The notes under the pieces are model-generated. The model was given only the letters and a program-made list of their open reading frames with translations. It was not told the origin of the DNA and searched no databases. The translations under genes and the position numbers were made by a program. Shown piece by piece: positions 42,395-55,677 of a stretch of DNA of 64,000 nt (the first letter of the stretch is position 1; each line of letters begins with the position of its first letter). Source of the stretch: Polaromonas sp047303325 (lineage in GTDB: Bacteria > Pseudomonadota > Gammaproteobacteria > Burkholderiales > Burkholderiaceae_C); contig NZ_JBKBEX010000014.1 in NCBI RefSeq assembly GCF_047303325.1, positions 1 through 64,000 on the forward strand. Direction: 5' to 3'.

Positions 42395-45118
42395 TCAAGC
42401 GTAAAGCGGGTTGATCTTGTCGACATTGATGCCGTATTTTTTGATGGCCTCGGTCACCTTGGCAACCGGCACCGTGCCCTCTTCGCTGAGCGCCTTGAGC
42501 GCCGCCACGACGATGTAATGGCGGTTGATCTCGAAGTGCTCGCGCAGCTTGCTGCGGAAGTCGCTGCGGCCGAAGCCGTCGGTGCCCAGCACCTTGTAGG
42601 TGCGGCCCTTGGGGATGAAGGGGCGGATCTGCTCGGCGTAGGCCTTCATGTAGTCGGTCGACGCGATGACGGGGCCGGTGTGCTTTTCAAGCTGCTGGGC
42701 CACGAAGGACACCTGGGGCTTGTCGGCCGGGTGCAGCAGGTTCCAGCGCTCGGCGGCCTGGCCATCGCGGGCCAGTTCGTTGAAGCTCGGGCAGCTCCAG
42801 ACGTTGGCGGCAATACCCCATTCCTTTTCGAGCAGTTCCTGCGCGGCGATCGACTCGCGCAGTATGGTGCCGGAGCCCAGCAGTTGCACGCGTGGCGTGA
42901 GCTTGGCGCCCTCTTTGCACAGGTACATGCCCTTGATGATCTGCTCTTCGGTGCCGGGCTTGAGGCCGGGCATGGCGTAGTTCTCATTGAGCAGGGTGAG
43001 GTAGAAGTAAACGTTGTCCTGTTTTTCGACCATGCGTTTGAGGCCATGGTGCAGGATCACGCCGACTTCGTGCGCAAACGTCGGGTCGTAGCTGATGCAG
43101 TTGGGAATCGTGCCGGCCAGGATGTGGCTGTGGCCGTCTTCGTGCTGCAGGCCTTCACCGTTGAGCGTGGTACGGCCCGAGGTGCCGCCCAAGAGGAAGC
43201 CGCGCGCCTGCATGTCGCCGGCCGCCCAGGCCAGGTCGCCGATGCGCTGGAAACCGAACATCGAGTAGTACACGTAGAAGGGCACCATGATGCGGTTGTT
43301 GGTGCTGTACGAGGTGGCCGCCGCGATCCAGCTGCTCATGCCGCCGGCCTCGTTGATGCCTTCCTGCAGGATCTGGCCCTGCTTGTCTTCCTTGTAGTAC
43401 ATCACCTGGTCTTTGTCGACCGGCGTGTACTTCTGGCCGTCGGGGTTGTAGATGCCGATCTGGCGGAAGAGGCCTTCCATGCCGAAGGTGCGGGCCTCGT
43501 CCACCAGGATGGGCACGACGCGCGGGCCCAGGGCCTGGTCGCGCAGCAGCTGCGTGAGGAAGCGCACATAAGCCTGGGTGGTGGAGATTTCACGGCCTTC
43601 GGCCGTGGGCTCGATCACCGACTTGAAGGTTTCCAACGCGGGCACGGTGAACTGCTCGTCGGCCTTGACGCGGCGGTGCGGCAGGTAGCCGCCCAGGGCC
43701 TTGCGGCGCTCGTGCAGGTAGCGCATCTCGGGCGTGTCGTCGGCCGGCTTGTAGAAGGGAATGTCGGCCAGCTTGCTGTCGGGGATGGGGATGTTGAAAC
43801 GGTCGCGGAAGGCCTTGATGTCCTCGTCGGCCAGTTTTTTGGTCTGGTGGACGTTGTTCTTGCCTTCGCCGATCTTGCCCATGCCGAAGCCTTTGACGGT
43901 CTTGATCAAGAGGACGGTAGGCTGGCCCTTGTGGTTGACCGCCTTGTGGAAAGCGGCATAGACCTTTTGCGAATCGTGGCCGCCGCGGCGCAGGTTGAAG
44001 ATGTCCTCGTCGCTCATCTTGGCGACCATCTCGAGCGTGCGCGGATCCTGGCCGAAGAAATGCTTGCGCACATAGGCGCCGTCATTGGCCTTCATGGCCT
44101 GGTAGTCGCCGTCCAGCGTGTCCATCATGATCTTGCGCAGCGCGCCGTCCTTGTCGCGGGCCAGCAGCGGGTCCCAGTTGCTGCCCCACAGCAGCTTGAT
44201 GACGTTCCAGCCGGCGCCGCGGAACTCGCCTTCGAGCTCCTGGATGATCTTGCCGTTGCCGCGCACCGGGCCGTCCAGGCGCTGCAGGTTGCAGTTGATG
44301 ACGAAGACCAGGTTGTCGAGCTTTTCGCGCGCGGCCAGGCCGATGGCACCCATGGATTCGACCTCGTCCATCTCGCCGTCACCGAGGAAGGCCCAGACCT
44401 TGCGGTTTTCCGTGTTGGCGATGCCGCGAGCATGCAGGTACTTGAGGAAACGCGCCTGGTAAATCGCCATCAGCGGGCCCAGGCCCATCGAGACGGTGGG
44501 GAACTGCCAGAACTCGGGCATCAGCTTGGGATGCGGGTAACTGGACAGGCCCTTGCCGTCGACTTCCTGGCGGAAGTTGAGCAGTTGTTCTTCGGTCAGG
44601 CGTCCTTCAAGATAGGCGCGGGCATAGACGCCGGGCGACACGTGGCCCTGGATGTAGAGGCAGTCGCCGCCGTGGTTTTCGCTCTCGGCGTGCCAGAAGT
44701 GGTTGAAGCCGGCGCCGAACAGGCTGGCCAGCGAGGCGAAGGAGCCGATGTGGCCGCCCAGATCGCCGCCGTCGGCGGGGTGCAGGCGGTTGGCCTTGAC
44801 CACCATGGCCATGGCGTTCCAGCGCATGTAGGCGCGCAGGCGCTCCTCGATCTCGAGGTTGCCGGGCGAACGCTCTTCCTGGTCAGTTTCAATGGTGTTG
44901 ACGTAGCCGGTGTTGGCCGAGAAAGGCATGTCTATGCTTTTCTGGCGGGCGTGCTCCAGGAGTTGCTCCAGCAGGAAGTGGGCGCGCTCCGGGCCTTCGC
45001 TTTCGATGACGGCGGACAAGGCGTCCATCCACTCTCGGGTTTCCTGGCTGTCTTTGTCCAGCGCGTCGTTGGCGGCGGCGCGCAAGTTGTCGCCGGCTTG
45101 GGTGGGATTGGCAGCCAT
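42395..45118 (-). CDS. aceE: Pyruvate dehydrogenase E1 component (homodimeric)
   Basis: 907 residues, the normal length for the single-chain E1. The thiamine-diphosphate/Mg motif is GDGEMDEVESMGAIG ending in VFVINCNLQRLDGPVRGNGK. HGLKRM and AGTIPNCISYDPTFAHE belong to the E1 transketolase-like region. It decarboxylates pyruvate and acetylates the E2 lipoyl groups. CAGGAGA about 7 nt upstream supports the start. First gene of the operon aceE-aceF-bph-lpdA. Confidence 0.97.
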   Translation of the reverse strand: MAANPTQAGDNLRAAANDALDKDSQETREWMDALSAVIESEGPERAHFLLEQLLEHARQKSIDMPFSANTGYVNTIETDQEERSPGNLEIEERLRAYMRWNAMAMVVKANRLHPADGGDLGGHIGSFASLASLFGAGFNHFWHAESENHGGDCLYIQGHVSPGVYARAYLEGRLTEEQLLNFRQEVDGKGLSSYPHPKLMPEFWQFPTVSMGLGPLMAIYQARFLKYLHARGIANTENRKVWAFLGDGEMDEVESMGAIGLAAREKLDNLVFVINCNLQRLDGPVRGNGKIIQELEGEFRGAGWNVIKLLWGSNWDPLLARDKDGALRKIMMDTLDGDYQAMKANDGAYVRKHFFGQDPRTLEMVAKMSDEDIFNLRRGGHDSQKVYAAFHKAVNHKGQPTVLLIKTVKGFGMGKIGEGKNNVHQTKKLADEDIKAFRDRFNIPIPDSKLADIPFYKPADDTPEMRYLHERRKALGGYLPHRRVKADEQFTVPALETFKSVIEPTAEGREISTTQAYVRFLTQLLRDQALGPRVVPILVDEARTFGMEGLFRQIGIYNPDGQKYTPVDKDQVMYYKEDKQGQILQEGINEAGGMSSWIAAATSYSTNNRIMVPFYVYYSMFGFQRIGDLAWAAGDMQARGFLLGGTSGRTTLNGEGLQHEDGHSHILAGTIPNCISYDPTFAHEVGVILHHGLKRMVEKQDNVYFYLTLLNENYAMPGLKPGTEEQIIKGMYLCKEGAKLTPRVQLLGSGTILRESIAAQELLEKEWGIAANVWSCPSFNELARDGQAAERWNLLHPADKPQVSFVAQQLEKHTGPVIASTDYMKAYAEQIRPFIPKGRTYKVLGTDGFGRSDFRSKLREHFEINRHYIVVAALKALSEEGTVPVAKVTEAIKKYGINVDKINPLYA

Positions 45119-45453
45119 GTTTGTCTCCTGAGTAGCCTGGTAAAGCTTGTTTAAGCTGCGATGCGGCCTCTTATTGAGCCGCTCACAGGGCCTGTGTCCA
45201 ACTTGGTCTAAACGTGTTGTAAACGCAAATTAGATTCAAGTCCCTAGTTTCTCATAATATTTGTGAGATTTCAAATAGTGCTTATTGATTTCACATTAAG
45301 AAATTTAAAAGTAAGCATACGTCGCATCAACAGGCCCGGGACGGTCCTTTTCAGAGGCATTGCCATCGCATCGCCGCGCCGCGCTTCACCTTCGAAGATC
45401 AGGGTCAACCCTGAATGCCGGGAGCATCTCCCTTAAACTGCACCATTCCTCCT
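45119..45453. other. Divergent promoter region between aceE and the sensor kinase
   Basis: 335 bp without a gene. The middle (about 45220-45330) is AT-rich and includes the inverted repeat CTCATAATATTTGTGAG (45251-45267), a candidate operator or promoter. The rest is GC-rich leader for both genes. No RNA gene was recognised. Confidence 0.5.
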
Positions 45454-48021
45454 ATGACCCAGCAAGCCCCTGCCCTCGCCGAATCCGCGGTGCCCCCCGC
45501 TCCCCTGGCCTTGTGGCGCCGCTGGTGGCGGCGGCAGTCGCCGTCGCGCCAGGACCGCTTCATCACGCTGGGCCCGCTGCTGGCCGTCGCGCTCTTCCTG
45601 GCGGCCGTGATCGCCGCCTTCGGTTACCTGCGCATTGAGGAAATCGACCGCGAGCAGCAGGCTGTCAAACGCGACGTGGAGTACGCCCAGCAGCGCCTTC
45701 GGCTGCGCCTGCTGGAGCGGCAGGAGCAGCTCATGCGCATAGGCCGCGACGTCTCCAACAAGGAAGTCGACACCGAGGAATTCATCACCCAGGCCGAGTC
45801 GCTGGTCAACCAGTACCCCGAACTCATGGCGGTGACCTGGGTGGACAGCAAACGGCGCATCAAGGTGGCCTATGTATCGCCCAGCGCCAACGGCAGCCAG
45901 CTGCGCGGCGCCGGCGAACAGCTCAAGGTCGGCGAGACCGACGGCACCTACGAGCTGGCCCGGGACCTGCGCCAGCCGGTGTACTCCCGGCCGCTGACGC
46001 CCAAGGAAGCCGGCGGCTACAACGCGCCCACCCTGCAGTTGCAGGTGCCGCTGGACGACCAGGGAAAATTCGCCGGCGTCATCATGGGCGAATACTCCAT
46101 CGACGGGCTGCTGCGCTTCGGCGTGCCGACCGAGGTCACAGCCAAATACGCGGTGACCCTGATCGACGACAAAAACCGGGTGCTGGCGGGCAACCTGCCG
46201 CCGCCGCGCAATCCCGCGGCCAGGCTGCTGCCCTGGTCCGACGGCGCGGCCGAATACGAGATACCGGTCTCGCCGGTAGGCAACGGCCTGCTGATACGCG
46301 CCGAGGGCTACCGCGCCTCGCTGGGCGTGGTCGGTAGCGGTTTTTTCTGGCTGGTCAGCGCGCTGAGCGCGCTCACGGTGTGGATGCTGCTGGGCACCTG
46401 GCGCCACACGCGCCGCCGCGTGCAGGCCCAGCAGGCGCTGATCGCCGAGACCAATTTCCGCCGCGCCATGGAGAACTCCATGCTGACCGGCATGCGCGCG
46501 CTTGACCTGCAGGGCCGCATCACCTACGTCAACCCGGCCTTCTGCCAGATGACGGGCCTGACCGAAGGCGACCTGGTGGGCCGCACACCGCCGTTCCCGC
46601 ACTGGCCGGAAGGCGAGATCGACACCCTGATGCAGCGGCTGGACGACGAGCTGCACGGCCGCACGCCGCCGGGCGGCTTCGAGGTGCGCGTCAAGCGCAA
46701 GAACGGCCAGATCTTCGACGCGCGCATGTACGTCTCGCCGCTGATTGACCCGCGCGGCCAGCAGACCGGCTGGATGACCTCCATGACGGACATCACCGAG
46801 CCCAAGCGCATACGCGAGGAACTGACCGCCTCCTATGAGCGCTTCACCACGGTGCTCGAAGGGCTGGACGCTGCCGTCTCCGTGGCGCCGCTGGGCAGCG
46901 AAGAGCTGCTGTTTGCCAACAAGCTGTACCGCTCCTGGTTTGGCGGCGAGGTGTCGGGCCACCTGAACCTGATCGCGCAGGCCGGCGTGCCCAGCGCCGT
47001 GCCCACCGACGACACGCTGGACGCGGTCGACGGCCTGGCCGGCTTCCCGACCGATACGCTGACGGCGGCGCAGACGGAAAACGCTGAAATCTACGTGCCC
47101 GAACTCAGCAAATGGCTGGAAGTGCGTTCACGCTACCTGACCTGGGTGGACGGCCGCCTGGCCCAGATGGTGATCGCCACCGACATCACGCCGCGGCGCC
47201 ATGCCGAGGAACAGGCCGCCCAGCAGAACGAGCGGGCCCAGACCGCCAGCCGCCTGATCACCATGGGCGAGATGGCCTCCAGCGTGGCGCACGAGCTGAA
47301 CCAGCCGCTCACGGCCATCAACAACTACTGCAACGGCATGGTCTCGCGAATCAAGGGCAAGCAGATCAGCAACGAAGACCTGCTGATCGCGCTGGACAAG
47401 ACCGCCAAGCAGGCGCACCGCGCCGGGCAGATCATCCAGCGCATACGCTCCTTCGTCAAACGCAGCGAGCCCAACCGCATGGCGGCCGACGTGGCCACCA
47501 TGGTCAGCAACGCCATGGAACTGGCCGACATCGAGTTGCGCCGCCACCATGTGCGCCTGAGCCACTACATCGCGGCTCGCCTGCCCGAAATCATGGTGGA
47601 CCCCATCCTGATCGAGCAGGTGCTGATCAACCTGATGAAAAACGCGGCTGAATCGATCGAGCAGGCCCACCTGCCCACGGCGCGCCGCAGCGTCGAGCTG
47701 CGCGTAGTGCCCAAGCAGATCGAGGACCAGGCCGTGGTGGAGTTTTCGGTCCTGGACACCGGGCGCGGCCTGTCGCCCGAAGTCATGGGCCGGCTCTATG
47801 AGGCTTTCTATTCCACCAAGGCCGAAGGCATGGGCATAGGCCTGAAGCTTTGCCGCAGCATCGTGGAGTCCCACCAGGGAAGAATGGAGGCCGAGAACCT
47901 CTACAATGGGGACGAAGTGGTGGGGTGCCGGTTTACCTTCTGGATCCCTGTGACACCCCTGATCCTGCCGACGGCGCCAGCCGGCGACAGCACGGCAGCC
48001 AGGAACGCTGGCGTTCATTGA
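45454..48021 (+). CDS. PAS-domain sensor histidine kinase (FixL/DctS-like)
   Basis: 855-residue membrane sensor. TM1 (about 43-62) and TM2 (about 287-310) enclose a periplasmic sensing domain of about 225 residues. Two PAS regions follow (first around ALDLQGRITYVNPAFCQMTG). The H-box is MGEMASSVAHELNQPLTAIN with phosphoacceptor His613. The ATPase domain has the N-box NLMKNAAESIEQ and DTGRGLS. The cognate FixJ-like regulator lies 49 bp downstream. This layout resembles DctS-type kinases; the ligand is unknown. An upstream in-frame start (45415) is less likely. Confidence 0.88.
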   Translation: MTQQAPALAESAVPPAPLALWRRWWRRQSPSRQDRFITLGPLLAVALFLAAVIAAFGYLRIEEIDREQQAVKRDVEYAQQRLRLRLLERQEQLMRIGRDVSNKEVDTEEFITQAESLVNQYPELMAVTWVDSKRRIKVAYVSPSANGSQLRGAGEQLKVGETDGTYELARDLRQPVYSRPLTPKEAGGYNAPTLQLQVPLDDQGKFAGVIMGEYSIDGLLRFGVPTEVTAKYAVTLIDDKNRVLAGNLPPPRNPAARLLPWSDGAAEYEIPVSPVGNGLLIRAEGYRASLGVVGSGFFWLVSALSALTVWMLLGTWRHTRRRVQAQQALIAETNFRRAMENSMLTGMRALDLQGRITYVNPAFCQMTGLTEGDLVGRTPPFPHWPEGEIDTLMQRLDDELHGRTPPGGFEVRVKRKNGQIFDARMYVSPLIDPRGQQTGWMTSMTDITEPKRIREELTASYERFTTVLEGLDAAVSVAPLGSEELLFANKLYRSWFGGEVSGHLNLIAQAGVPSAVPTDDTLDAVDGLAGFPTDTLTAAQTENAEIYVPELSKWLEVRSRYLTWVDGRLAQMVIATDITPRRHAEEQAAQQNERAQTASRLITMGEMASSVAHELNQPLTAINNYCNGMVSRIKGKQISNEDLLIALDKTAKQAHRAGQIIQRIRSFVKRSEPNRMAADVATMVSNAMELADIELRRHHVRLSHYIAARLPEIMVDPILIEQVLINLMKNAAESIEQAHLPTARRSVELRVVPKQIEDQAVVEFSVLDTGRGLSPEVMGRLYEAFYSTKAEGMGIGLKLCRSIVESHQGRMEAENLYNGDEVVGCRFTFWIPVTPLILPTAPAGDSTAARNAGVH

Positions 48022-48070
48022 AAACCCTTCAAGAACCGTCTCTTGAGAAGTTCACGAAAGAAAGTTTGGC

Positions 48071-48697
48071 ATGAGCTTGATTCCCAAAAAAGGTACCGTC
48101 TACGTCGTTGATGATGACGAGGGCGTGCGCGACTCGCTGCAGTGGCTGCTCGAGGGCAAAGACTACCGCGTTCGCTGCTACGACTCGGCCGAAACTTTCC
48201 TCTCCCGCTACGACCCGCGCGAAGTGGCCTGCCTGATCGTCGACATCCGCATGGGCGGCATGACCGGGCTGGAGCTGCAGGACCGCCTGGTCGAGCGCAA
48301 GTCGCCGCTGCCCATTGTGTTCATCACCGGCCACGGCGACGTGCCCATGGCGGTCAACACCATGAAAAAAGGCGCGATGGACTTCATCCAGAAGCCTTTC
48401 CAGGAAGAAGCCCTGGTCAACCTGGTCGAGCGCATGCTGGAGCAGGCCAAGGAAGCCTTCAGCGACTTCCAGCAGTCCGCCAGCCGCGACGCCCTGCTGG
48501 CCAAGCTGACCTCGCGCGAGGCCCAGGTGCTCGAGCGCATCGTGGCCGGCCGGCTCAACAAGCAGATCGCCGACGACCTGGGCATCAGCATCAAGACGGT
48601 GGAGGCGCACCGCGCCAACATCATGGAAAAGCTCAATGCCAACACCGTGGCCGACCTGCTCAAAATCGCCCTGGGATCCAACGCGCCCAAAGGCTGA
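48071..48697 (+). CDS. FixJ-family response regulator
   Basis: 208 residues. The receiver domain has the phosphoacceptor Asp58 (CLIVDIRMGGMTG), acidic pocket VVDDDEG and Lys108 (FIQKPF). The output is a LuxR/FixJ HTH (LTSREAQVLERIVAGRLNKQ then IADDLGISIKTVEAHRANIM). It follows the kinase by 49 bp and is its probable partner. It may act on the neighbouring aceE promoter, but no evidence in the sequence proves that. Confidence 0.92.
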   Translation: MSLIPKKGTVYVVDDDEGVRDSLQWLLEGKDYRVRCYDSAETFLSRYDPREVACLIVDIRMGGMTGLELQDRLVERKSPLPIVFITGHGDVPMAVNTMKKGAMDFIQKPFQEEALVNLVERMLEQAKEAFSDFQQSASRDALLAKLTSREAQVLERIVAGRLNKQIADDLGISIKTVEAHRANIMEKLNANTVADLLKIALGSNAPKG

Positions 48698-48729
48698 CCG
48701 CTCTTTCGCTGTCTTTGCGATAGCCCTTG

Positions 48730-48763
48730 ACGCCCGTATTGATTGGACCAGCGGGCGTTTTTA
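48730..48763 (+). terminator. Rho-independent terminator after the fixJ-like gene
   Basis: Stem ACGCCCG/CGGGCGT (48730-48736 and 48752-48758) with a 15-nt loop, followed by TTTTA. It separates the two-component operon from folD. Confidence 0.65.
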
Positions 48764-48784
48764 CTTTGATAGACCGATTCAAAA

Positions 48785-49630
48785 ATGACCGCCCAGCTGA
48801 TTGACGGAAACGCCCTCTCCAAACAATTGCGCGCCGACGTCGCACGGCGGGCCGCCGCCCTGCGCGCGCGCGGCATCACGCCGGGCCTGGCCGTGGTGCT
48901 GGTGGGCGAGAACCCGGCCAGCCAGGTCTATGTGCGCAACAAGGTCAAGGCCTGCGAAGACAGCGGCCTGCATTCGGTACTCGAGAAATACCCCGCCACC
49001 CTCAGTGAAGCCGACCTGCTGGCGCGCGTGGACGCGCTCAACAAGGACCCGGCCATCCACGGCATCCTGGTGCAGCTACCGCTGCCCGCGCACATCGACG
49101 CGCACAAGGTCATCGAGGCCATCTCGCCGGCCAAGGACGTGGACGGCTTTCACGTCGCCAGCGCCGGCGCGCTCATGGTCGGCCAGCCCGGCTTCTGGCC
49201 CTGCACGCCTTACGGCTGCATGAAGATGCTGGAAAGCATCAACTACGACCTCAAGGGCAAGCATGCCGTGGTGATAGGCCGCAGCAACATCGTCGGCAAG
49301 CCCATGGCGCTGATGCTGCTGCAAAAGAACGCCACCGTCACCATCTGCCACAGCGCCACCAAGGACCTCAAGGCCATGACGCTGCAGGGCGACGTGGTCG
49401 TGGCGGCGGTCGGCAAACGCAATGTGCTGACGGCCGACATGGTCAAGCCCGGTGCCGTCGTGCTCGACGTGGGTATGAACCGCAATGACGAAGGCAAGCT
49501 TTGCGGCGACGTGGATTTTGAAGGCGTCAAGGAAGTCGCGGGCTACATCACGCCGGTGCCCGGCGGTGTGGGGCCCATGACCATTACCATGCTGCTGGTC
49601 AATACGCTCGAGGCCGCTGAGCGCGGCTGA
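48785..49630 (+). CDS. folD: Bifunctional methylene-THF dehydrogenase/cyclohydrolase
   Basis: 281 residues, standard FolD length. Catalytic Lys and Tyr lie in SQVYVRNKVKACEDSG (YxxxK). VQLPLPAH and the NADP-binding stretch GRSNIVGKPMALMLLQKNAT are family signatures; PGGVGPMTITML is the C-terminal motif. It converts 5,10-methylene-THF to 10-formyl-THF in one-carbon metabolism. Confidence 0.97.
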   Translation: MTAQLIDGNALSKQLRADVARRAAALRARGITPGLAVVLVGENPASQVYVRNKVKACEDSGLHSVLEKYPATLSEADLLARVDALNKDPAIHGILVQLPLPAHIDAHKVIEAISPAKDVDGFHVASAGALMVGQPGFWPCTPYGCMKMLESINYDLKGKHAVVIGRSNIVGKPMALMLLQKNATVTICHSATKDLKAMTLQGDVVVAAVGKRNVLTADMVKPGAVVLDVGMNRNDEGKLCGDVDFEGVKEVAGYITPVPGGVGPMTITMLLVNTLEAAERG

Positions 49631-49637
49631 GTCACCC

Positions 49638-50093
49638 CTAATCGACGATAGGCTCCGCGGCCTGAGATGCGGGCTCCATCCGCACCAGGCGCCACAACGC
49701 CAGGCCGGCGCACAGCCACTGCACGACATACAAGGCCGTACCCAGTCCGTGCCAGAGCTTAAGGTTGCCGCCTTCGGCACGCGCGCTGACGATGTGCGGC
49801 GCGATGCCGAACTCCACCAGCAAGGCCAGCAGCAAGCCGGCCACGACGAACTTCATCGCGGCCTGTGCCTGCCGCGCGAGGGCCGCATCGTCTTTTTTAT
49901 TGAGCACCACGAGCAGCAGCATGGCGCAGCCAGCGCTGACCCAGGTCTGCGCGGTGAAGAGTTTGGCGGCCATGGCGCCGGCCGCGGCGGGCGCGCCCAG
50001 GTTGGTGAACAGCATGGGAACCACGACGAAGCCCAGGCCGGTCAGGCTGCCCCACCAGAGGGCGGCCACCATCACATTGAAGCGCTGCTTCAC
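49638..50093 (-). CDS. DUF4149 membrane protein
   Basis: 151-residue inner-membrane protein with four hydrophobic segments (about 7-30, 45-62, 80-98, 110-130), with LWWGSLTGLGFVVVPMLFTN at the start as in DUF4149 proteins. Often encoded next to greA and carAB in betaproteobacteria. Function unknown. It lies 10 bp downstream of greA. Confidence 0.8.
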   Translation of the reverse strand: MKQRFNVMVAALWWGSLTGLGFVVVPMLFTNLGAPAAAGAMAAKLFTAQTWVSAGCAMLLLVVLNKKDDAALARQAQAAMKFVVAGLLLALLVEFGIAPHIVSARAEGGNLKLWHGLGTALYVVQWLCAGLALWRLVRMEPASQAAEPIVD

Positions 50094-50103
50094 GAAATGA
50101 AAC

Positions 50104-50580
50104 TCAGATGTACATCACCGCGATGATTTCATAGCGCTTGACACCACCCGGCGCCTGGACTTCGGCCGTGTCGCCCTCGTCCTTGCCGATCAGCGCGCGC
50201 GCGATCGGCGAGCTGATGTTGACACGACCCAGCTTGATGTCGGCCTCGTCTTCGCCGACGATCTGGTAGGTCACCTTATCGCCGGTGTCTTCGTCTTCCA
50301 GCTCGATGGTCGAGCCGAACACGACCTTGCCGCCCGCGTCCAGTTCGGATGGATCGATGATCTGCGCGGCCGAAAGCTTGCCTTCGATTTCCTGGATGCG
50401 GCCTTCGATAAAGCCCTGGCGGTCCTTGGCCGCGTCGTATTCGGCGTTTTCGCTGAGGTCGCCCTGGGCGCGCGCTTCGGAAATCGAATTGATGACCCAG
50501 GGGCGGTCCACAGTTTTCAGCTGGTGCAATTCCGCCTTGAGGCTTTCCGCGCCGCGTTTGGTGATGGGGATGGTGGCCAT
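50104..50580 (-). CDS. greA: Transcription elongation factor GreA
   Basis: 158 residues. The coiled-coil tip has the catalytic acidic pair within ARAQGDLSENAEYDAAKDRQ. C-terminal globular domain includes INISSPIARALIGK-like sequence. It stimulates transcript cleavage by backtracked RNA polymerase. The ATG at 50580 fits the usual length. It lies downstream of carB in the same direction. Confidence 0.97.
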   Translation of the reverse strand: MATIPITKRGAESLKAELHQLKTVDRPWVINSISEARAQGDLSENAEYDAAKDRQGFIEGRIQEIEGKLSAAQIIDPSELDAGGKVVFGSTIELEDEDTGDKVTYQIVGEDEADIKLGRVNISSPIARALIGKDEGDTAEVQAPGGVKRYEIIAVMYI

Positions 50581-50717
50581 GTTTTTTGCTCCTGCAAAAG
50601 CGAAACCGCCACCAGTCACCTGGCGGCGGCGCTTGAATTCAAAACTTCAATGAAACAAGTTTAATGCAAATCGGGCCCGGCGAAATCCGGGAAAAACCGG
50701 TGGCCGGGCCCGGGTTT

Positions 50718-53940
<3,223 letters not shown>

Positions 53941-53948
<8 letters not shown>

Positions 53949-54492
53949 TTGATTGAACAGCAAACTGCTGCAGCTGAATTTGAATGCGAATATTGCGAAT
54001 GATGACGAACAACCCTGTAACTCCAGCCACAAGGCCGCCCAGGCCAATCGCTACAAAAATGGCAAGGTCGACTTCAGTCGGGCCAAAGATGACTCCACGG
54101 AGCCGCGTTTTTTCTGCGAAGTTGGTAAGCACAAAGCTCAGTCCAATAATTACCGACAGCAATGCCATCACGAAAAGATACCCTCCCGGCGCCAATCCAG
54201 AAATCTTTCCATTCGCTGTATCGACAAACGCAATAGCAGAATGAGGGTCCTCTGGCCTCTTGAGCCAAACGACCAGATGCTGTCCTTTGTACACATGAGG
54301 TTGACCGGACATTGCTTTAACACGAACCACTTCATTGCCGGAACGAAATGAAAAATCCGTACTGTCGAGAGCGTTCCCGGCAGGGTGATAAACGTAGTCC
54401 AAAACCTCTTCAACAGTGAATTTAACGAGGTGAGGATCGCTTGAAATCACTTCTTGTGATTTCAAGGCATCGATGTCTCCCACATCAGCCAC
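53941..54492 (-). CDS. Membrane protein inserted between carA and carB
   Basis: 183 residues from a GTG start (GGAG about 8 nt upstream, inside the carA end). The N-terminal 95 residues are soluble, with VEEVLDYVYHPAGNALDSTD and a DUF3592-like beta region; two TM segments follow (about 102-122 and 140-165) and an Arg/Gln tail. I do not recognise a definite family. Its start overlaps carA by 8 bp and its end overlaps carB by 8 bp, so it is coupled to both. It is less GC-rich than the car genes, which suggests a later insertion. Confidence 0.75.
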
Positions 54493-55654
54493 GCTGCTTC
54501 TCCATCAGCGCGGTGAAACGGTCAAACAAGTATGAAATATCGTGCGGGCCTGGCGAGGCTTCAGGGTGGCCCTGGAAGCAGAAGGCCGGTTTGTCGGTGC
54601 GGGCCAGGCCTTGCAGCGTGCCGTCGAACAGGCTGATGTGCGTGGGCCGCAGGTTGGCGGGCAAGCTTTTTTCGTCGACCGCGAAGCCGTGGTTCTGGCT
54701 GGTGATGCTGACGCGGCCGTTGTCCAGGTCCTTGACCGGGTGGTTGGCGCCGTGGTGGCCGAACTTCATCTTGAAGGTCTTCGCGCCGCTGGCCAGCGCC
54801 ATGATCTGGTGGCCCAGGCAGATGCCGAAGGTCGGGATGCCGGTTTCAATCAGCTCGCGCACCGCGGTGATCGCGTAGTCGCAAGGCTCAGGGTCACCCG
54901 GGCCGTTGGCCAGGAAGATGCCGTCGGGCTTGAGTTTGAGCACGTCGGCGGCGGGGGTTTGCGCCGGCACCACGGTGATACGCGCGCCGCGCTCGGCCAT
55001 CATGCGCAGGATGTTTTTCTTCACGCCGAAGTCGAAGGCCACAACATGGAACCGGGGCGTGATCTGCACGCCGTAGCCCGCGCCGAGTTTCCACTCGGTC
55101 TGCGTCCATTCGTAGGTCTGCTTGACGGAGACGACCTTGGCAAGATCCAGGCCGGCCATGCTGGGCGCACCGCGCGCCGCCGCGACGGCTTTTTCGATCG
55201 CGGGCTGGCTCACCGCCTCGCCGGCGGGCAAGGCCAGGATGCAGCCGTTTTGCGCGCCCTTGGTGCGCAGCAGGCGGGTCAGCTGGCGCGTGTCTATGCC
55301 GGCGATGGCGACGGTTTTTTCCTTGACCAGGTATTCGGACAGGGTCATGGACTTGCGGAAATTCGAGGCCAGCAACGGCAAGTCCTTGATGATCAGGCCT
55401 GCGGCGTGGACTTTTTCAGCCTCGACGTCTTCGGCATTGACGCCGTAGTTGCCGATGTGCGGGTACGTGAGGGTGACGATCTGCTGGCAGTAGCTGGGAT
55501 CCGTGAGGATTTCCTGGTAGCCGGTCATCGCGGTGTTGAACACCACTTCGCCGACCGTGGAGCCCGCGGCTCCAATCGAATTGCCGATAAAGACCGTGCC
55601 GTCTGCGAGCGCCAGGATGGCGTGAGGGGTGTTTCCCTGTAGAGACAAAAGCAC
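54485..55654 (-). CDS. carA: Carbamoyl-phosphate synthase small (glutaminase) subunit
   Basis: 389 residues from a GTG start (55654), chosen because VLLSLQGNTPHAILALADG matches the CarA N-terminus and GGAG lies about 7 nt upstream. The N-terminal CarA domain is followed by a class I glutaminase with nucleophile Cys in FGICLGHQ and the His/Glu of GHPEASPG. It supplies ammonia to CarB. A structured leader lies upstream. Confidence 0.97.
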   Translation of the reverse strand: MLLSLQGNTPHAILALADGTVFIGNSIGAAGSTVGEVVFNTAMTGYQEILTDPSYCQQIVTLTYPHIGNYGVNAEDVEAEKVHAAGLIIKDLPLLASNFRKSMTLSEYLVKEKTVAIAGIDTRQLTRLLRTKGAQNGCILALPAGEAVSQPAIEKAVAAARGAPSMAGLDLAKVVSVKQTYEWTQTEWKLGAGYGVQITPRFHVVAFDFGVKKNILRMMAERGARITVVPAQTPAADVLKLKPDGIFLANGPGDPEPCDYAITAVRELIETGIPTFGICLGHQIMALASGAKTFKMKFGHHGANHPVKDLDNGRVSITSQNHGFAVDEKSLPANLRPTHISLFDGTLQGLARTDKPAFCFQGHPEASPGPHDISYLFDRFTALMEKQRG

Positions 55655-55677
55655 TGGGTTCTCCGGGTTGGTTACGG

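Noticed and set aside
41588..45154. 1188-codon plus-strand ORF
   Set aside because: It is antisense to aceE and aceF, has low-complexity Gly/Ala/Val/Leu/His composition, and disappears as a shadow of the high-GC codon pattern.
45251..45267. PdhR operator upstream of aceE
   Set aside because: The palindrome does not match the known PdhR consensus and no PdhR gene is nearby; left as an unnamed inverted repeat.
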